NCBI GenBank assembly: GCA_017590115.1
Contig: JAGGNK010000114.1
Coordinates: 1,748,867 to 1,812,866 of the forward strand
Length of the DNA stretch: 64,000 nucleotides
Origin: Montifringilla adamsi
Taxonomy: Eukaryota; Chordata; Aves; Passeriformes; Passeridae
Reading direction: 5' to 3'
The notes beneath the pieces were generated by a model that saw nothing but the letters and a program-made list of their open reading frames with translations, ran no database searches and had not been told where the DNA came from. The position numbers were made by a program, and so were the translations under genes. This document shows positions 35,806-47,884 of the stretch, one piece after another. Numbering within the stretch: the first letter of the stretch is position 1; every line of letters starts with the position of its first letter.

Positions 35806-38800
35806 TCCTGCAGTTAGCATTACAGTTCTTGAATATTTAAGTGACCAAAAGTTACACCAATTCCACTTCTTCTCCCAAAGGCATATGTTCCTGACTATTC
35901 TCACTTGTCTGCATCTCCAGCTTTAACCTTTCCTACATCCATGCAGCTCCCTTAATGTGTTCATATTGATAGTGGAAGTAGGGTAGGATGAGGGAGCTGA
36001 AAGTTTGTAGAGAGGGTTAGCAACAATCAAGAACACTATTAACACACTACTGTGTGAGACCTGGGGGATGTGACAAATTTCACAGTGCTCACTGGGTTCC
36101 CATTTCTCTCAGTAGTTTACCAGTACAGCGTAGCAAAATTCACTCTGATTTTGGACTGTAGCATATGGTGTGGCAGTGGTGGTAGTGTTTGAAACTGAGT
36201 GAACTGAAATGCTGACATATTAGCTTCTGCCTCCACTCCTCTCCCACTCCATCCTCCCAGGAAATATTTCACTGGTGTGAAGTGGAAAACAAGCCTATAT
36301 CCAAGTGGTCTCAAAGCTGATCCTTACATTTTACACATTGCAGTAACTGTTTCTGATTCTCACTGTCATATCCTTACTCAGCTGAGGTTGCATATGATTT
36401 CAACTCTGTCTTTATCCATTGGCCCTCCATATTATTTGAATTTGTTTAATCAAGTGTAATTTGTGTTTCTGTAATCCATAAAACATCCACATAAAATTAA
36501 AGCAGTGTGCATAAACAGCAATGGATGACTGCCCTTAAATCCAGTTTTTATCAGTATGACTCAATTGTGGAGGAAATCTCCAGATAATAGTTGAATAGAA
36601 AACTTAAATCCAATTAAATCTTAAGTAGTGAGTACATAGCATGTTCAACATGTTATTTGCTACATGGCCAGTATTTAAGTTTGATCCTGTGCTCAGAAAA
36701 GTTAGTGGAAATCTTTACACTGTTTTTAATTTAATGTATGACTATCTATTTAGAGGGCATATTTGTATTTAAAAAATACTTTAGGGTCAGTATTATATCT
36801 CTGCTGCTCAGGATAAATATATGCTATATAAAACTTATAATTTCTACTGTTTTACATATGCATTTCCTCATAAAATACTTCACATGACAAGAAGTAAAGA
36901 AATCTATTCCAGCAGAAGCTGTGAGGGTAAACATCAACACTGTGTTTATTTACACTTGGAATTTGGCAAGGTAATTGGAATAATGTCAGATAAAACATAG
37001 ATCAAAGTTCTATTTTATAAAATTCCATTCTTAGGGATAGCACATCCCAGGAGAGCAGGGTGTGCAGTAGGAGTTGTTTTAGCACCAGAAAGCATTACCA
37101 GCAATATTGTCTATGGCATCTAGTTTCCTTTGCAGACACTCAATCTAAACACTATCCGTTCCTTATATCGTGTTTGAGAGCCACAGAATTCAAGAGAAAT
37201 TGAGCAGTTAGGTCTTAAGCATAAAATCATGGTGTACCAAATTTCATTGCATCATTTTCTGCTGGCTTTGAGCTGAGTCTAATGTTTGGTGAAAGCAACT
37301 TTTATAAAGACACAAAGTTTGAAGTTGAAAGAAAGAAGAGTTGAGAATTCCTTGATGCTTTGTTCCAGTTGCTAAAACCAGAGCTGCTGCAGCTTCTTTC
37401 TCAATTTCACTTGGCTGACCTCAGTAATCAAACATTGTTTTTCTGTCATTGCCTTCTCTCCTACACTATATTCTTCTGCTTCCTATGTTCTCCTCATGCC
37501 TTATGTTCTCCTCTATACCTACAAACAAGGCATCTGTTAAGTTTCCTTCTGCAAGACAAATTTATTGAATGCTTCTCATTTCTCACAATCAGTTCTTTTA
37601 TCCCTTAACCTTTTCCTGTGACTTCTAACTGAACTGCCTCTTTTTAGTTCTGACCACAGTATTGATTCAGTTCCTGTCCTTTGGGTCTTTTGGGACTGTA
37701 CTGCCATCAAACACCTTTTTAAAACTGCTCACTTGGTTTTCCTAGCCTTAAACTTGAAAAATTTCAGCAAAACCCCAGACCTTTGCACACACTTTTGATG
37801 CATTAAGCCTTGTGCTTGAAAATGCCAATGAAAAGTTGGTACTATACTAAGTAGCCTTGTTGCTAAATTGTTCATCTTGCCTCAAGGCAGGGGAATATAA
37901 AGCCTGAGGTCCTTTTCATTGTGTTTTACATGATTCTTCCTTTTTTGTGTGTCTACAATTATTGTCACACTAATTGATCATTTTTTTGCCTCTCTGTAAG
38001 TACTGGCCAAGTGTTGGCACGCTTGCAGTCTGTTGGATTTTCTGAGGTATAAGGGATTGGCCACATGCAGTGAATGGAGTGAAATGGAGTGAAAGGAAGA
38101 GAGAAAGAAGGTTATAAATTTTCAAATGGAGACTTTTCTGGCTAAAGAAAATACAAGCAAAATTCTTCTTGAATCAGAACAGTTACTGTACTGGAACTAT
38201 CTGTTCTTTCATTATTTATCTAGATTTCAGCAGTTTCTTGACTATAACCACTTAAGATTAACATTTTGATGAATAAATCCTCTGGAGGCATTTTAATTGT
38301 ATATTTGAGTTTTTAACATATCCTTAGTAAAATGGTAGAAACTGCTGCTCTCAGTTGCTTATTCAGGTTTTCTGACAATAGAGAGAGCTGCTTAAGAGAC
38401 AGCTGCAGAAGCTGAGCCTTGCATTAGAAACTAAAAAGTTGTGAGTAATTACTCTTTACTTTGGCATGATTACTCTTTTTTTTCTTTTTTTTTTCCCTCT
38501 GCTGCCAGGCAGCACGTGCTAATCCTTTGCCATGACTTAGTAGATGAAGTCTTATAATCAAAACTAGCCGGCTTTCCATGTGCCCTATCCCAAAGAGAAA
38601 TGTTGGGCTGATACAGAGACTACTGACTGCTACTTTATCTACACTTTACACCCACTACATCTACACATCTACACCCACTGCAGCAATCAACCACACTGGT
38701 GTGAAGAGGGAGTAGCTTCATTACAGCAAACAGGAATTCTGCTGGTTTAAATTAGCCCAATTAAGAACATAATTCAGCTCATCATTGATTTGTCTTTAAG

Positions 38801-40670
38801 TGTTGCCTTTTACATGTGGCAAATGTTCAAAATTATTATTCTATAAATGAAGAATATTTCAATTTTTTTTTGCTGGCACTTATACTGCCAGCAAGCTATT
38901 TTCTTTCTGCCACTTCTGGTTTGCCAAAGGAACAGTGGGAGAGAGACATTCTCATGGCAGCAAATATTTTTGAAATTTCATATATTTGTAATTGCATAGT
39001 CTACATGAAAGAAAAAAGAAAATGCCCACAGCCATAATTTAAGCAGTCTCCATCAGTGTCTAACAGATTAAACATATGCTATTTTTGTATCAAAGGATTA
39101 TTCTCACACTTTAAAAGTTTACTGGTTAGATTTGCTTATTTAACAGCAACAACTTGGTTTTTAAAATTATTTTTGTGTCCAGCTTTTATTCTTTTTTGCT
39201 TTTAGATTCAAGACATTTATAGGAAAATTTTTCTTTGGAGAATTTGCAGGTAGATGCATAATATATACTGGCAAATCCACATGTGTTGACAGTAATTATG
39301 TTTACTGTGTGTAAGTGAGGAAAATTAAAATTGTATAGAGGTTGCAAAACTAGCACAGCTTGTACTATTAGCAGAAACTCATTTTGCTGGGAAACAGATG
39401 GAGAAATATGCAGCTTGCTTCTATGCACATTAGCAATTGCACGTGTTTGCAAAGGAGAAGTTTATAGACAAGAATTGCACAGATGTGTCTATACCTGCCT
39501 GTGCATTAATACATCTAGATAATTTCTTCATGTGGTGCAATTTAGATTTTTTTCTAGTTTCATTCTTATAATAAGATTGAAAACAAAGCATAAAATCATG
39601 GATTTTTTTTTTATTCTGGTCTTTTCTTCATTGCTATAAAAATTTTTTTTTAGATGTTATGGAAATCTGGTGTTAAAAAATGCCAAGTATACATCCATGT
39701 AATGTAAAGCAGTTATATGATTAGAAATATATAGGCTGTTTTTTGTAGTAACACTAACACTCAAAAGGGTGTCAGTGATTGTACCTCCATATAACTTCAT
39801 TTATAAAAAGAATGAAAGGCAAAGAAAGTAACTACTAGCTAAAAATAAATTGGACTTGCAATGCAGTCCAACACTGAAAGCTGTTGATGCATTTCATGAA
39901 GCTACTGAGAGTCCCTCAGATGGTTTTCTGGAAGCAGCCAGAGATCACTTCTGTTAGGCATTAAGTGGAAAGTGCCTCAGTTTCCTGCCAAACTTCATTG
40001 CACTTCTGTCTGATGTGTTGGGCCATGAGGATGCTGCTACCTTTGTTCTCATCTTACACTGCTTTAAGAGCTGTCCATTTTGTGCAGCATGATAAAGCTC
40101 CTTTTCATGTTTTCTGCTTTTGTAGCTGAGCAGATACAAAAATCTTATGATTCACTCCCCTACTCCCTTGTCTCCCCCTTCTCTTCCACCCTCCACCACC
40201 TTCCCCTGTATGTCTTTGACCTTTGATTTCATAAGCTCTATGATTTTAATTTTTTCCATGATATTTTGAGATTTTCCACTCTATTTTTTCCACCATATTT
40301 TGAGATTTTCCTACAGAAAGGCAGTACAGGGTGTATTTTGTCCTCAAAAATATCTATTGAAATAGCAGTTCATATGATTAACTAAGAAGATATGCCACCT
40401 CTGGAAAAATTTAATCAGCAGCTTTAGTTTGCAGCTGGAGAAAAAAAATGTTTGGAGGGAAACTGCTTTTCTGAGACAAAATCAAAGGCAGTGTTGAGGC
40501 AGCCAAATTGGAGTAGTACAGAGACCCTGATCCTAATAAAAACAAATCCTGCATATTGAGAACCTTTGGTACTTGAACCGTGTCCTCTGTTAAAATTTGG
40601 ATTCAAACAGAATACTTTTTGCTGCCTCCTCAACTCCTAGAGACTCATTCCCTGTGATAACTGCCCTTAC
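35806..40670. other. AT-rich unique DNA, no gene supported
   Basis: Only weak signals were seen. One is a minus-strand frame ending at a possible donor (CTG|gtaaac) near 36113. Others are a low-complexity tctaca/ccactaca patch at 38640-38682 and a 34-bp imperfect tandem duplication at 40250-40311. Confidence 0.5.
40250..40311. repeat. Imperfect 34-bp tandem duplication
   Basis: Two copies containing tttttcca..atattttgagattttcc are offset by 34 bp, with a few substitutions (atgat versus accat). Confidence 0.8.
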
Positions 40671-40733
40671 CTGTTCCTGCACTAGTCTCTCATTCATTAC
40701 CGGCTTTGCTAGGTTCTTATGTTTTAAACACAT
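40671..40733 (-). CDS. Weak candidate minus-strand exon
   Basis: On the minus strand an ATG opens 21 codons (MCLKHKNLAKPVMNERLVQE plus Q) that end exactly at a good donor (GGAACAG|gtaagg). No proper acceptor precedes it, so it would have to be a first coding exon or use a poor AAG acceptor. Its composition looks coding and it contains one CpG. No family is recognised. Confidence 0.15.
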
Positions 40734-40961
40734 TTAGGTCTCACTTCATGATAAGGCTGGGTTGTTCAAAGGACACTTCCATTTGCAGGGAATGTGACCC
40801 CCTCTGCTCTCTGTGCTTATATTAGGACAGCCCAGGACTGTGTACTGGGCACAGACATCCTGGCCTAGCCTCTCCCAGTAGTATTTTCTGCAAGAATGAT
40901 ACTTGAAGTGAGTTATGAACTATTTTTTCCCCAAAAAGTTACTTTTTTTGGTATTTACAGG

Positions 40962-41394
40962 CATGCCTTATGAAGAGCGACTGGGGCTGGGAGTGAGGGA
41001 GCTGGGGTTGTTCAGCCTGGAGAAAATGAGACTCAGGGGTGACCTTATCACTCTCTACAACTGCCTGAGATGTGGTTGTAGCCAGGTGGGGCTTGGTGTC
41101 TTCTCCCAGGTGACCAGTGACAGGATGGGAGGACACAGCCTCAAGCTGCACCAGGCAAAGGTTAGGCTAGATATTAGAAAAAAATTCTTCATAGAAAGAG
41201 TGGTCCAGCACTGTAATTGGCTGCCCAGAGACATAGTTGAGTCCCTGTCCCTGGAGGTGTTTAAAAAAAGACTTGGTGAGGTGCTCAGTGCCATGGTTTA
41301 GCTGATAAGGTAATGGTAGGTCTAAGGTTGGACTCAATGATCTCAAAGGTCTTTTCCAACACAGTTGATTCTGTGATTCTGTGATTCTGTGACT
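40962..41394 (+). mobile_element. CR1 LINE 3' end, plus orientation
   Basis: A classic CR1 3' segment: gaagagcgactggggctggg, ttgttcagcctggagaaaat, ggctgcccagagacatagtt, ctggaggtgtttaaaaaaag and ttggactcaatgatctcaaa. It ends in an 8-bp tail repeat built from attctgtg (three copies near 41368-41393). The tail repeat marks the true 3' terminus. The 128-codon plus-strand frame through it (40915-41301, with [20 protein letters not shown]) is CR1-derived. The tail is intact and divergence modest, so this is one of the younger copies here. Confidence 0.95.
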
Positions 41395-42073
41395 GTTTAA
41401 AGATGACTTGGCTTGGAATGGGTTAAGTCCTCATATTATGTGCCACATTCTGGTGTGAGTTAAATTATAGTGATAAAAAATTACATAATTGCTCTACATA
41501 TCAGGGTGATTCACTAAGGCTGAGGAAGGTTCTGTTCCACAAATTAAAAAACAGATTTAAAGAAGAACATATTTAAAAGGCTAAGGCTTTGTTGATGTTG
41601 TCAGCAGCAATATTAGTGCAAACATTTCATTAAAAAATGAGAAAGCTAATTTTAGAACATTTTAGAACACTACATACCATAAATTTCCAAATGCTTTTTT
41701 GACCTTCAGCACTGTTTTTTTCTGTTTTTTGTTTTTTAACTTGATTGCCAGTTAGCATTCTTAAATGATTGTGAAGCAGAGGTTCTGGAGAATTCAGGGC
41801 TCATACTCAGCAGCAATAGTGTTTTCTTCAAGAATGTATCTAGAAATGCTGGATTAAAGACCCAAAAATTAGTCAGGGCAGGATGTAGCTGAGAGTGATG
41901 CTCAGGACAGGCAGCAGCAGTATTTTCCCCACCAAGTGATACAAATGAATCATAAACTGAAGCTACTGGCTTTGAAATCTTTTAACAGCCTTCTTTAGCC
42001 CTCAGGTGAACCCTTCTCTAATAATTCAGTCTTCTTCAGTCTAAGATGCTCAAAACTGTGGTGAAACATTTGA
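41395..42073. other. Spacer between CR1 copies, nothing recognised
   Basis: AT-rich sequence with no open frame of note and no recognised repeat. Confidence 0.6.
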
Positions 42074-43146
42074 ACCATAGAATCATTTCAGTTAGAAAAG
42101 AGGCCATTAAGTCCATCCTGTGACCCATCACCACCTTGTCAACTAAACCACAGTGCCATGTTCAGTTGTTTCTTGGACGCTTCTGGGGTTGGTGACTCCA
42201 CCATTTGACTGAACAAACTGTTCCAATGCTTAAAATGGACTTCACCCTTTCCATGAAGAAACTCTTCCTGAATGCCTTCTCAGCTTGAACCTCCCCTGGC
42301 TCAGCTTGAAGCTGAGCTTGTCCTACCTCTTGTTGCCTGGAAGAAAAGGGCAACCCCCCAGTACCTTTCGGGAAGTTGCACAGAGTGACAAGGTCTCCCC
42401 GAGCCTCCTTTTCTTCAGGCTCTAAACAATCCCAGCTCCCTCAGCCAGTCCTCAGATGACTCCCTCTCTAAATGCTTCACCAGCTCCATTGCCCTTCTCT
42501 GGACATGCTCCAGCACCTCAATGTCCTTCCTGAATTGAGGGGCCCAGAGCAGAGCGGGACACAAAATACTTGAAGTGTGGCCTCACCAATTCTCAGTAAA
42601 GGGAGCAATCACTGCCCTGGTCCTGCTGGACTCTGCTTTTGATAGAAGCCAGGATACCAATGGCCTTCTTGGCCATCTGGGCACATGCTGGCTCATGCTC
42701 AGCTGCTGTCAACCAGCACCATCAGGTCCTTTTCTACCAGACAGCTTTTTAGCCATTCTGTCCCAAGCCTGTAGCACTGCCTGGGTTTGTTGTGGCCAAA
42801 GTGTAGGACTCAACACTGGTTGAACGTCATACAATTGTCCTCACCTTGTTAAATGTCATACAATTGCCCTCAGCCCATCAATCCCAGATCCCTCCACAGA
42901 GCCTTCCTACTCACCTGCAGATAAACACTCCTGCCTAATTTAGTGTTGTCTGCAAAGTTACTGGGGTGCACTTGATGTCCTCATCCAGATCATCAATAAA
43001 TATACTGAACAGAACTGGCCCAATACTGAGCCCTGCCTAACCCTGCTAGAGGTTGCCCACCAACTCCATGAGGCACCATTCACCACCACTCTCTGGGCCC
43101 AGCCATCCAGCCAGTTTTCAACCCAGCTGAGTGCACCTGTCAGTCA
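42074..43146 (-). mobile_element. CR1 LINE, about 1.07 kb, minus orientation
   Basis: It begins at the reverse complement of a CR1 3' end (accatagaatcatttcagtt) and continues through ggggttggtgactccaccat, agcctccttttcttcaggct and catgctccagcacctcaatg. Near the right end comes ctcatccagatcatcaataa followed by gaactggcccaatactgagc. This reaches deeper into the element than the other copies, covering the 3' UTR and probably the end of the polyprotein region, with many stops. The right edge (about 43146) is the 5' truncation. It is the longest transposon in the window. Confidence 0.94.
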
Positions 43147-43954
43147 TAGTCATTAATTAATATTTGGTTAATTTAATTGCACTAGTTGCCCATGGTACAG
43201 GATATGTATATGACTAGTCCTAGAAAATCTTTTATGCCATATGTCTCTGCCATAGTTCCTATACACGTTCATAGTTTCATGTCTACAAATAGCATATTTG
43301 CTAAAGAAAAGGCATCAACTTTTCATTTCAAAAATGTTCAATGATTTCAGCTTCTCTAAAGAATAAGATCTTCCAGTAAACTTTTGGTTAGTTTTTAGTC
43401 AATTGCCTTGCTAGCTGTATGCCATTTCCTTCATTTCTGCATCCAAATCAAGTAGTTGATGTTGGTCTATAGAACCTACTCCTTGCTGAATGTGCATTCC
43501 TATTTTCCTGCATTGCTACATTTGAGTCATCTCAAGGAAAAACAGAGAGACTTGAGCAGTCTCAAAAAAAGAGATCTTCAGCTGTGGAATGTTTTAGCCT
43601 TTGCTTTGACAGATGATGAATCAGGGAACCTTAAAGGAAAGGTATGTCATTTGTTGCAGTCATCTGAACATGACAGTGGGTGGAACAGCATTTTAAAGAA
43701 TACAGAGTCTATATGATTTATTAAGTTTTGAAAAGTGTGCATCTGTTCAAGATCCACATATCAAACACATTTTGTTAATAATAAAATGTCTTCTTAAGTA
43801 ATTTCTTGAAGGAGTACAGTAGACTGTTTGCCTTGACTTCCATGTGCTTCTAGGACTATGAAACTCTAGCTTACCTAAAAATGCCTCCAGATTCAGATTC
43901 TTTTTGGAGATAAATTTATTGAGATTTAAAAAATTGCTGAAATGGTTTACTTAC
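43147..43954. other. No gene supported
   Basis: An 86-codon plus-strand frame at 43456-43716 starts without an acceptor and has no domain signature. It was not called. Confidence 0.5.
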
Positions 43955-44011
43955 TTCACATAAATTCATATGCACCAAAATGCAATAAGAAAACTTGTTT
44001 GTTAACTTCAC
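43955..44011 (-). CDS. Candidate minus-strand internal exon, 57 bp
   Basis: On the minus strand a strong acceptor (cttcctgggtccccag) opens 19 codons, VKLTNKFSYCILVHMNLCE, ending at a consensus donor (GTGAA|gtaagt). Phase is 0 at both ends. The short size makes chance possible despite excellent splice sites. Immediately upstream a 75-codon frame (44015-44256, minus) is also open and could end at the same CCCCAG as a CAG|gtgaag donor, giving an alternative exon. No family is recognised. Confidence 0.3.
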
Positions 44012-44365
44012 CTGGGGACCCAGGAAGGGATTCTCTGTAGCTGCTTTGTAATTTTTGCTGGTCTCCTTCCTCCATCATTTATGCAAATGAAACAAAAAAT
44101 TCTACTTCCTTGTACTAATACACTCAAGAAAAAAATTATCAATTGCCCTGTCAAAGACAATACATCTTCACGATCCAGATAATATATTTGCTTTGTGACT
44201 TTTATTGACCTCAAATTTGTTAGAAATCCATGAGCACTTTTAAATACAGCCTCCAACTTTGATCCTACAAAGCTGGGATTTTTGCCACAAAACTCAGCTA
44301 AGTATCAAGTATCACTACTGTAAGTATCATTAAAAACCTCTTCTTTAAAAAAGAAGAAAAATAAA

Positions 44366-44564
44366 ATTAAGAAAAAGGAGAATATCAGGAAAAACTTTTT
44401 CCCTTTAGGTGTGACTTAGTGCTGACTCAGGCTGCCCAGAGATGTTGTATAATCTTCATCCTTGGTCCTGGGCAACTGGTTGTATGTAGCCCTGTTTGAG
44501 CAGGGAGAATTGGACAAGATAATGCTTAGGGGTCCCTTTCAACCTTCTTTTTATGACTGCATTT
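44366..44564 (+). mobile_element. Diverged CR1 3' fragment, plus orientation
   Basis: Recognisable pieces are atatcaggaaaaactttttc, ggctgcccagagatgttgta, gtttgagcagggagaattgg and ggggtccctttcaacctt, in CR1 order. There is no intact tail repeat. It is more diverged than the copies at 40962 and 42074, so an older insertion. Confidence 0.82.
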
Positions 44565-44706
44565 GAGTATGCAGAGATTTTTCATACTTTCTTTCAAAAA
44601 ATCTTCTAAACTGAAAGCTGAAAAAGTTAACTTTTGCCACAATTTCACTGTCATTCCACCAAAGTAAAAGCTCATCTTGTAAGATAATTATTTCAGCTAG
44701 CTGTAC

Positions 44707-44904
44707 CTCTGAGCACTTTCAACTAAGAGTGAAGAAAAATGCAGGTGGAGGCCATACAGAGATTTATATTTGTGTTTTGTTTGCACTAACATATCCCAGG
44801 CACTCCAGAAAATGCCATATGGAAAGCATGGGGAGAAGGGAGTAGCTAGTCTTCTGAGATGAATCTTCATGAAATTACGTTTCTTGGAAGAATACCAGGG
44901 AATG
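44707..44904 (-). CDS. Candidate minus-strand internal exon, 198 bp
   Basis: Minus-strand block with a strong acceptor (tgtgctttatttgcag) and an acceptable donor (CTCAGAG|gtacag). The frame is open across all 65 codons, IPWYSSKKRNFMKIHLRRLA onward to SSLLVESAQ. Entry and exit are both phase 2. The peptide mixes basic residues with aromatic and hydrophobic ones (PYGIFWSAWDMLVQ), like a folded domain, but no family is recognised. Its exit phase does not match the entry of the next candidate (43955-44011), so an exon is missing between them or one of the two is wrong. Confidence 0.33.
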
Positions 44905-45531
44905 CTGCAAATAAAGCACAGCATATGTGTAAAGATGCTGTTGTCTAGACCACTAAGGATTAGGTGTTCCTTCTTTTTTCAAAGTAATGCTGTCTTCTCT
45001 GAAAGATGAAGCTCAGTCTCCAATACGTAGTCAGTGGCTGTAAAGAAAACAACTTCCCATTGCATTTATTAGTTGAGCTCTGTTTTTAAAAACAAAAGCA
45101 GACTGAGCATGCCAGATCTTAGTGCTGTGAGAGCTCACGCTCATTTCTGTGTGTTTGACTTCCCCTGGGCCTCATGCAAATACAACCTGACACCACTTGT
45201 TTGCAGCACTCTTCATTCTGCTAGCTTGATGAAGGAGTGTTTTTCATAGTTAATAGTAATTAACTGGACAAAATAAAAATAACTTTGGAGGAAGATCTTT
45301 TACTTTGAAGTGATGAAGGAAATTTGTGCATTCTCTACACAAATGCACAGACCCACCCAATCAAGTCACTGAAGAACAGGGAGTGGATCCAGGTGTCATT
45401 CTCAAAAGCACAGTCCCTACACAATACTGATTGAGTGCAGTTTGGTCTTTTTCTCACATCTCAGATGAAGAGCATTATTAGTTCTTGCTTGTACTTAGCT
45501 CTGAATTTTTTTGACTCTATTCTCCCCTCTG

Positions 45532-45555
45532 TTTTTTTTTTTTTTTTTTTTTTTT
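45532..45555. repeat. Poly-T tract, 24 nt
   Basis: An uninterrupted run of 24 T, with no recognisable retroposed body on either side. Confidence 0.93.
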
Positions 45556-46144
45556 CTTCCACTGGAAGAGAGTAGAGCTTTATTTTCTTTTTCTTACAAA
45601 AATTTAAATACTGTCTCTCAAGGTGACTAAAATGCCATTATCCTCAATGAACATGCCTGAGCTTAGTGACTATAGTTTTCTTCTGATATTTTTCTGATTT
45701 TCCATAGGTGGCACTACTGCAACTCACCAATGTTTATCCACAAAACCTTAAGTAACTATTCCCAAAATATTTCCATAACAAACAAATAAAAAGTCCTGAA
45801 TACATACTAAGGTTGAGAGCTATTTAATGAAAGCACCATCAGAAAATTGGCATCCCAAAAGATTTGCAAATGAGAAATAACCAATTTCTAACCGAGGCTA
45901 GAAATTCTTAATTAAGAATTTTCAATAATTAATGCAGCACAGTAAACATATTTCCAGAATTCCTTCCCAGAGTCTCCAGCTTGATGTTTTTAGTAAAATT
46001 AGTCAATTCCTTTTTTTTTCCCTACTGTTAGCACAGAAACTCAGACCTTTTAATTCTGTCACTGCTTTGCTAAAACAGCAGTTTCTTAAAAGCAGTCATT
46101 AGGGCAGACACAAAGTGACTTTATAGCAGAAAATGATTAGTGAA

Positions 46145-46279
46145 TTAAGTCAATGCCTTAATAAATGTCCACAGTGGTGTTTGCAGGATATGCTCTGTCT
46201 GGTTGGTGAAGCATCTAAATGCATTCCAGTTAAAAAGTACTGTTGTCCGAAGACTTGGTCTACCAGATTCAGCTTGTGT
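46145..46279 (-). CDS. Candidate minus-strand terminal exon
   Basis: On the minus strand a very good acceptor (cattttgtttacattgcag) opens on a codon boundary. It encodes 44 residues, TQAESGRPSLRTTVLFNWNA through TPLWTFIKALT, then TAA. There is no usable donor before the stop, so it would be a last exon. An ATTAAA sits about 90 bp beyond it (46049-46054 on the plus strand). The peptide contains an N-glycosylation-type NQT. No family is recognised. If real, candidates further left on the minus strand belong to another gene or isoform. Confidence 0.28.
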   Translation of the reverse strand, partial: TQAESGRPSLRTTVLFNWNAFRCFTNQTEHILQTPLWTFIKALT

Positions 46280-47330
46280 CTGCAATGTAAACAAAATGAT
46301 GGTTAAGAGCTGGAACAACCTTAATGAATCAAGACTGAGATCAAATTCAGAACTAGTTACTATTTTTCTACTAGGCATCCACATATGAGTGAACATGCAA
46401 TTATACAAGAGTCAGCATTTTAAACAACAGAATAATTAGGAAAAGACAATTGTAGAACAGATTTGCAGACATAGAAAGCTATGATTGTAAAACAGATGAT
46501 TCAGTCTGTGAAACTGCATTAAAAATACTTGTATGGAGAATTTTCCTTTGTGCACAGTTCATGATAGCTGCTAATTATTTAGGAGTTGAGACCTAGATAA
46601 ATTATCACTTCATAAATCTACATACCATGTTATTATTAACTGTGAATTTTTTGTGAAATAAATGGAAGCAAGTTAGTTGAAACTTTTAGTAGCTGAATGA
46701 CACTTTCAGCTTACATGGATATTTAACACCCTGATCTCTACTGTGAGTTGGAACATGAAAGTGGAATTATTAATTTTATTTTATGGTACTTGAAAGTAAC
46801 TTACTCAACTAATTTGTAGACTTAATGTTTTAAAAATGGAAAATACTCAGCTCATTCTTAGAGAATGCAGAATAGCAAACTGGCCAGATGCTTGGAGACC
46901 ATGGCTTCTGTAACTTTCCTATGCCATATTTTTCCCTCTCTCATGCTAGACATACCACATCATTACACAATTCTTTTCACAGTTTCCTTTCATAGTGCAT
47001 GTATATCTTTTTTAGTGGGTCCACACTCAATATCGTGAAAGTAAAGTTTCTGAGTAAAAGGTTGCTGTGATTTTTTCAGTAGTTGTATGCTGCCTCTGAT
47101 TTATCCAGAATTAAGTATATGTTCCTAGTTTAGGAATTTTTTTTGTTTTTGTTTTTGGTTGGGTTTTTTTTTTCACCTGCTATTTTGTTTTCAAAAAAGG
47201 TGTGACCAGGATTGCCTAGAAATCAACAGGGAGGCACAGAGAGCAATTGAACATGTGCGACAAGAGATCTGTCATTGATGCGGGTAGAATAAATCGCTTC
47301 CTGAGGAGCTAATCTCTCTCCTAACTGCAG

Positions 47331-47559
47331 GATAATACATGAGAACTCTGACAGGTCACCACAACTTTGGGCAGAAGCAGCTGTTTAGGTTAATCCCACA
47401 TGTATCAGGTATCAGTTATCAGGTCAGAACTTGCCCCTTGCAGCAGCCACAAGTAGGCTCTGACAGACTTGAACTTCCTTCTTCAGAATATGGTCTTATG
47501 GAAATGTCGAAACAGCTCTCTGGAGTAGCAGAAACAAAGAGAGAAATGCATCAGCTGTT
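47331..47559 (+). CDS. Candidate plus-strand exon with ATG
   Basis: A strong acceptor (tctctctcctaactgcag) and a strong donor (AGCTGTT|gtgagt) bound a 229-bp block. Eight bases in, an ATG opens 73 codons (MRTLTGHHNFGQKQLFRLIP onward to EMHQL) that run to the donor. All frames crossing the acceptor hit stops or lack this reading, so as coding sequence it would be the first coding exon after a spliced 5' UTR. It could equally be a non-coding RNA exon. No family is recognised. An old CR1 lies just downstream. Confidence 0.2.
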
Positions 47560-47649
47560 GTGAGTACTCAGCTGTGGAAAAAAGAACAAGGTAAAGAATG
47601 TCATCATGCTACTGTAATTTTACAGTGCATCTTAAACTTGCTGTGAGGT

Positions 47650-47855
47650 TTTTGTGCCCTACTCAAAGTGGGTGTGATAGAGTGGGGAATATTGTAATAG
47701 AGTCACAAGGTTGCACAGAGAAGCTGTGGAAACTCCACTGCTGGAGGTACTAAAATGACAACTTGAGCCTAACACTGAAGTGACTCTCTTGAGCAGGATT
47801 TTGGACCCAAAGACATCTAAAAGTCACCTACAACATGAATTATGCTATGATGAAA
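47650..47855 (+). mobile_element. Ancient CR1 3' fragment, plus orientation
   Basis: Diverged but ordered CR1 3' phrases: caaggttgcacagagaagct, gtggaaactcc, ctggaggtactaaaatgac, cttgagcaggattttggac and agacatctaaaagtc, with a degenerate atgctatgat tail. Divergence is high, so the boundaries are approximate. Confidence 0.62.
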
Positions 47856-47884
47856 GGTAAGGGATAGCATCTGTATGAGGACAA

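Noticed and set aside
40915..41301. 128-codon plus-strand frame
   Set aside because: Falls within the CR1 copy at 40962-41394 and reads conserved CR1 sequence.
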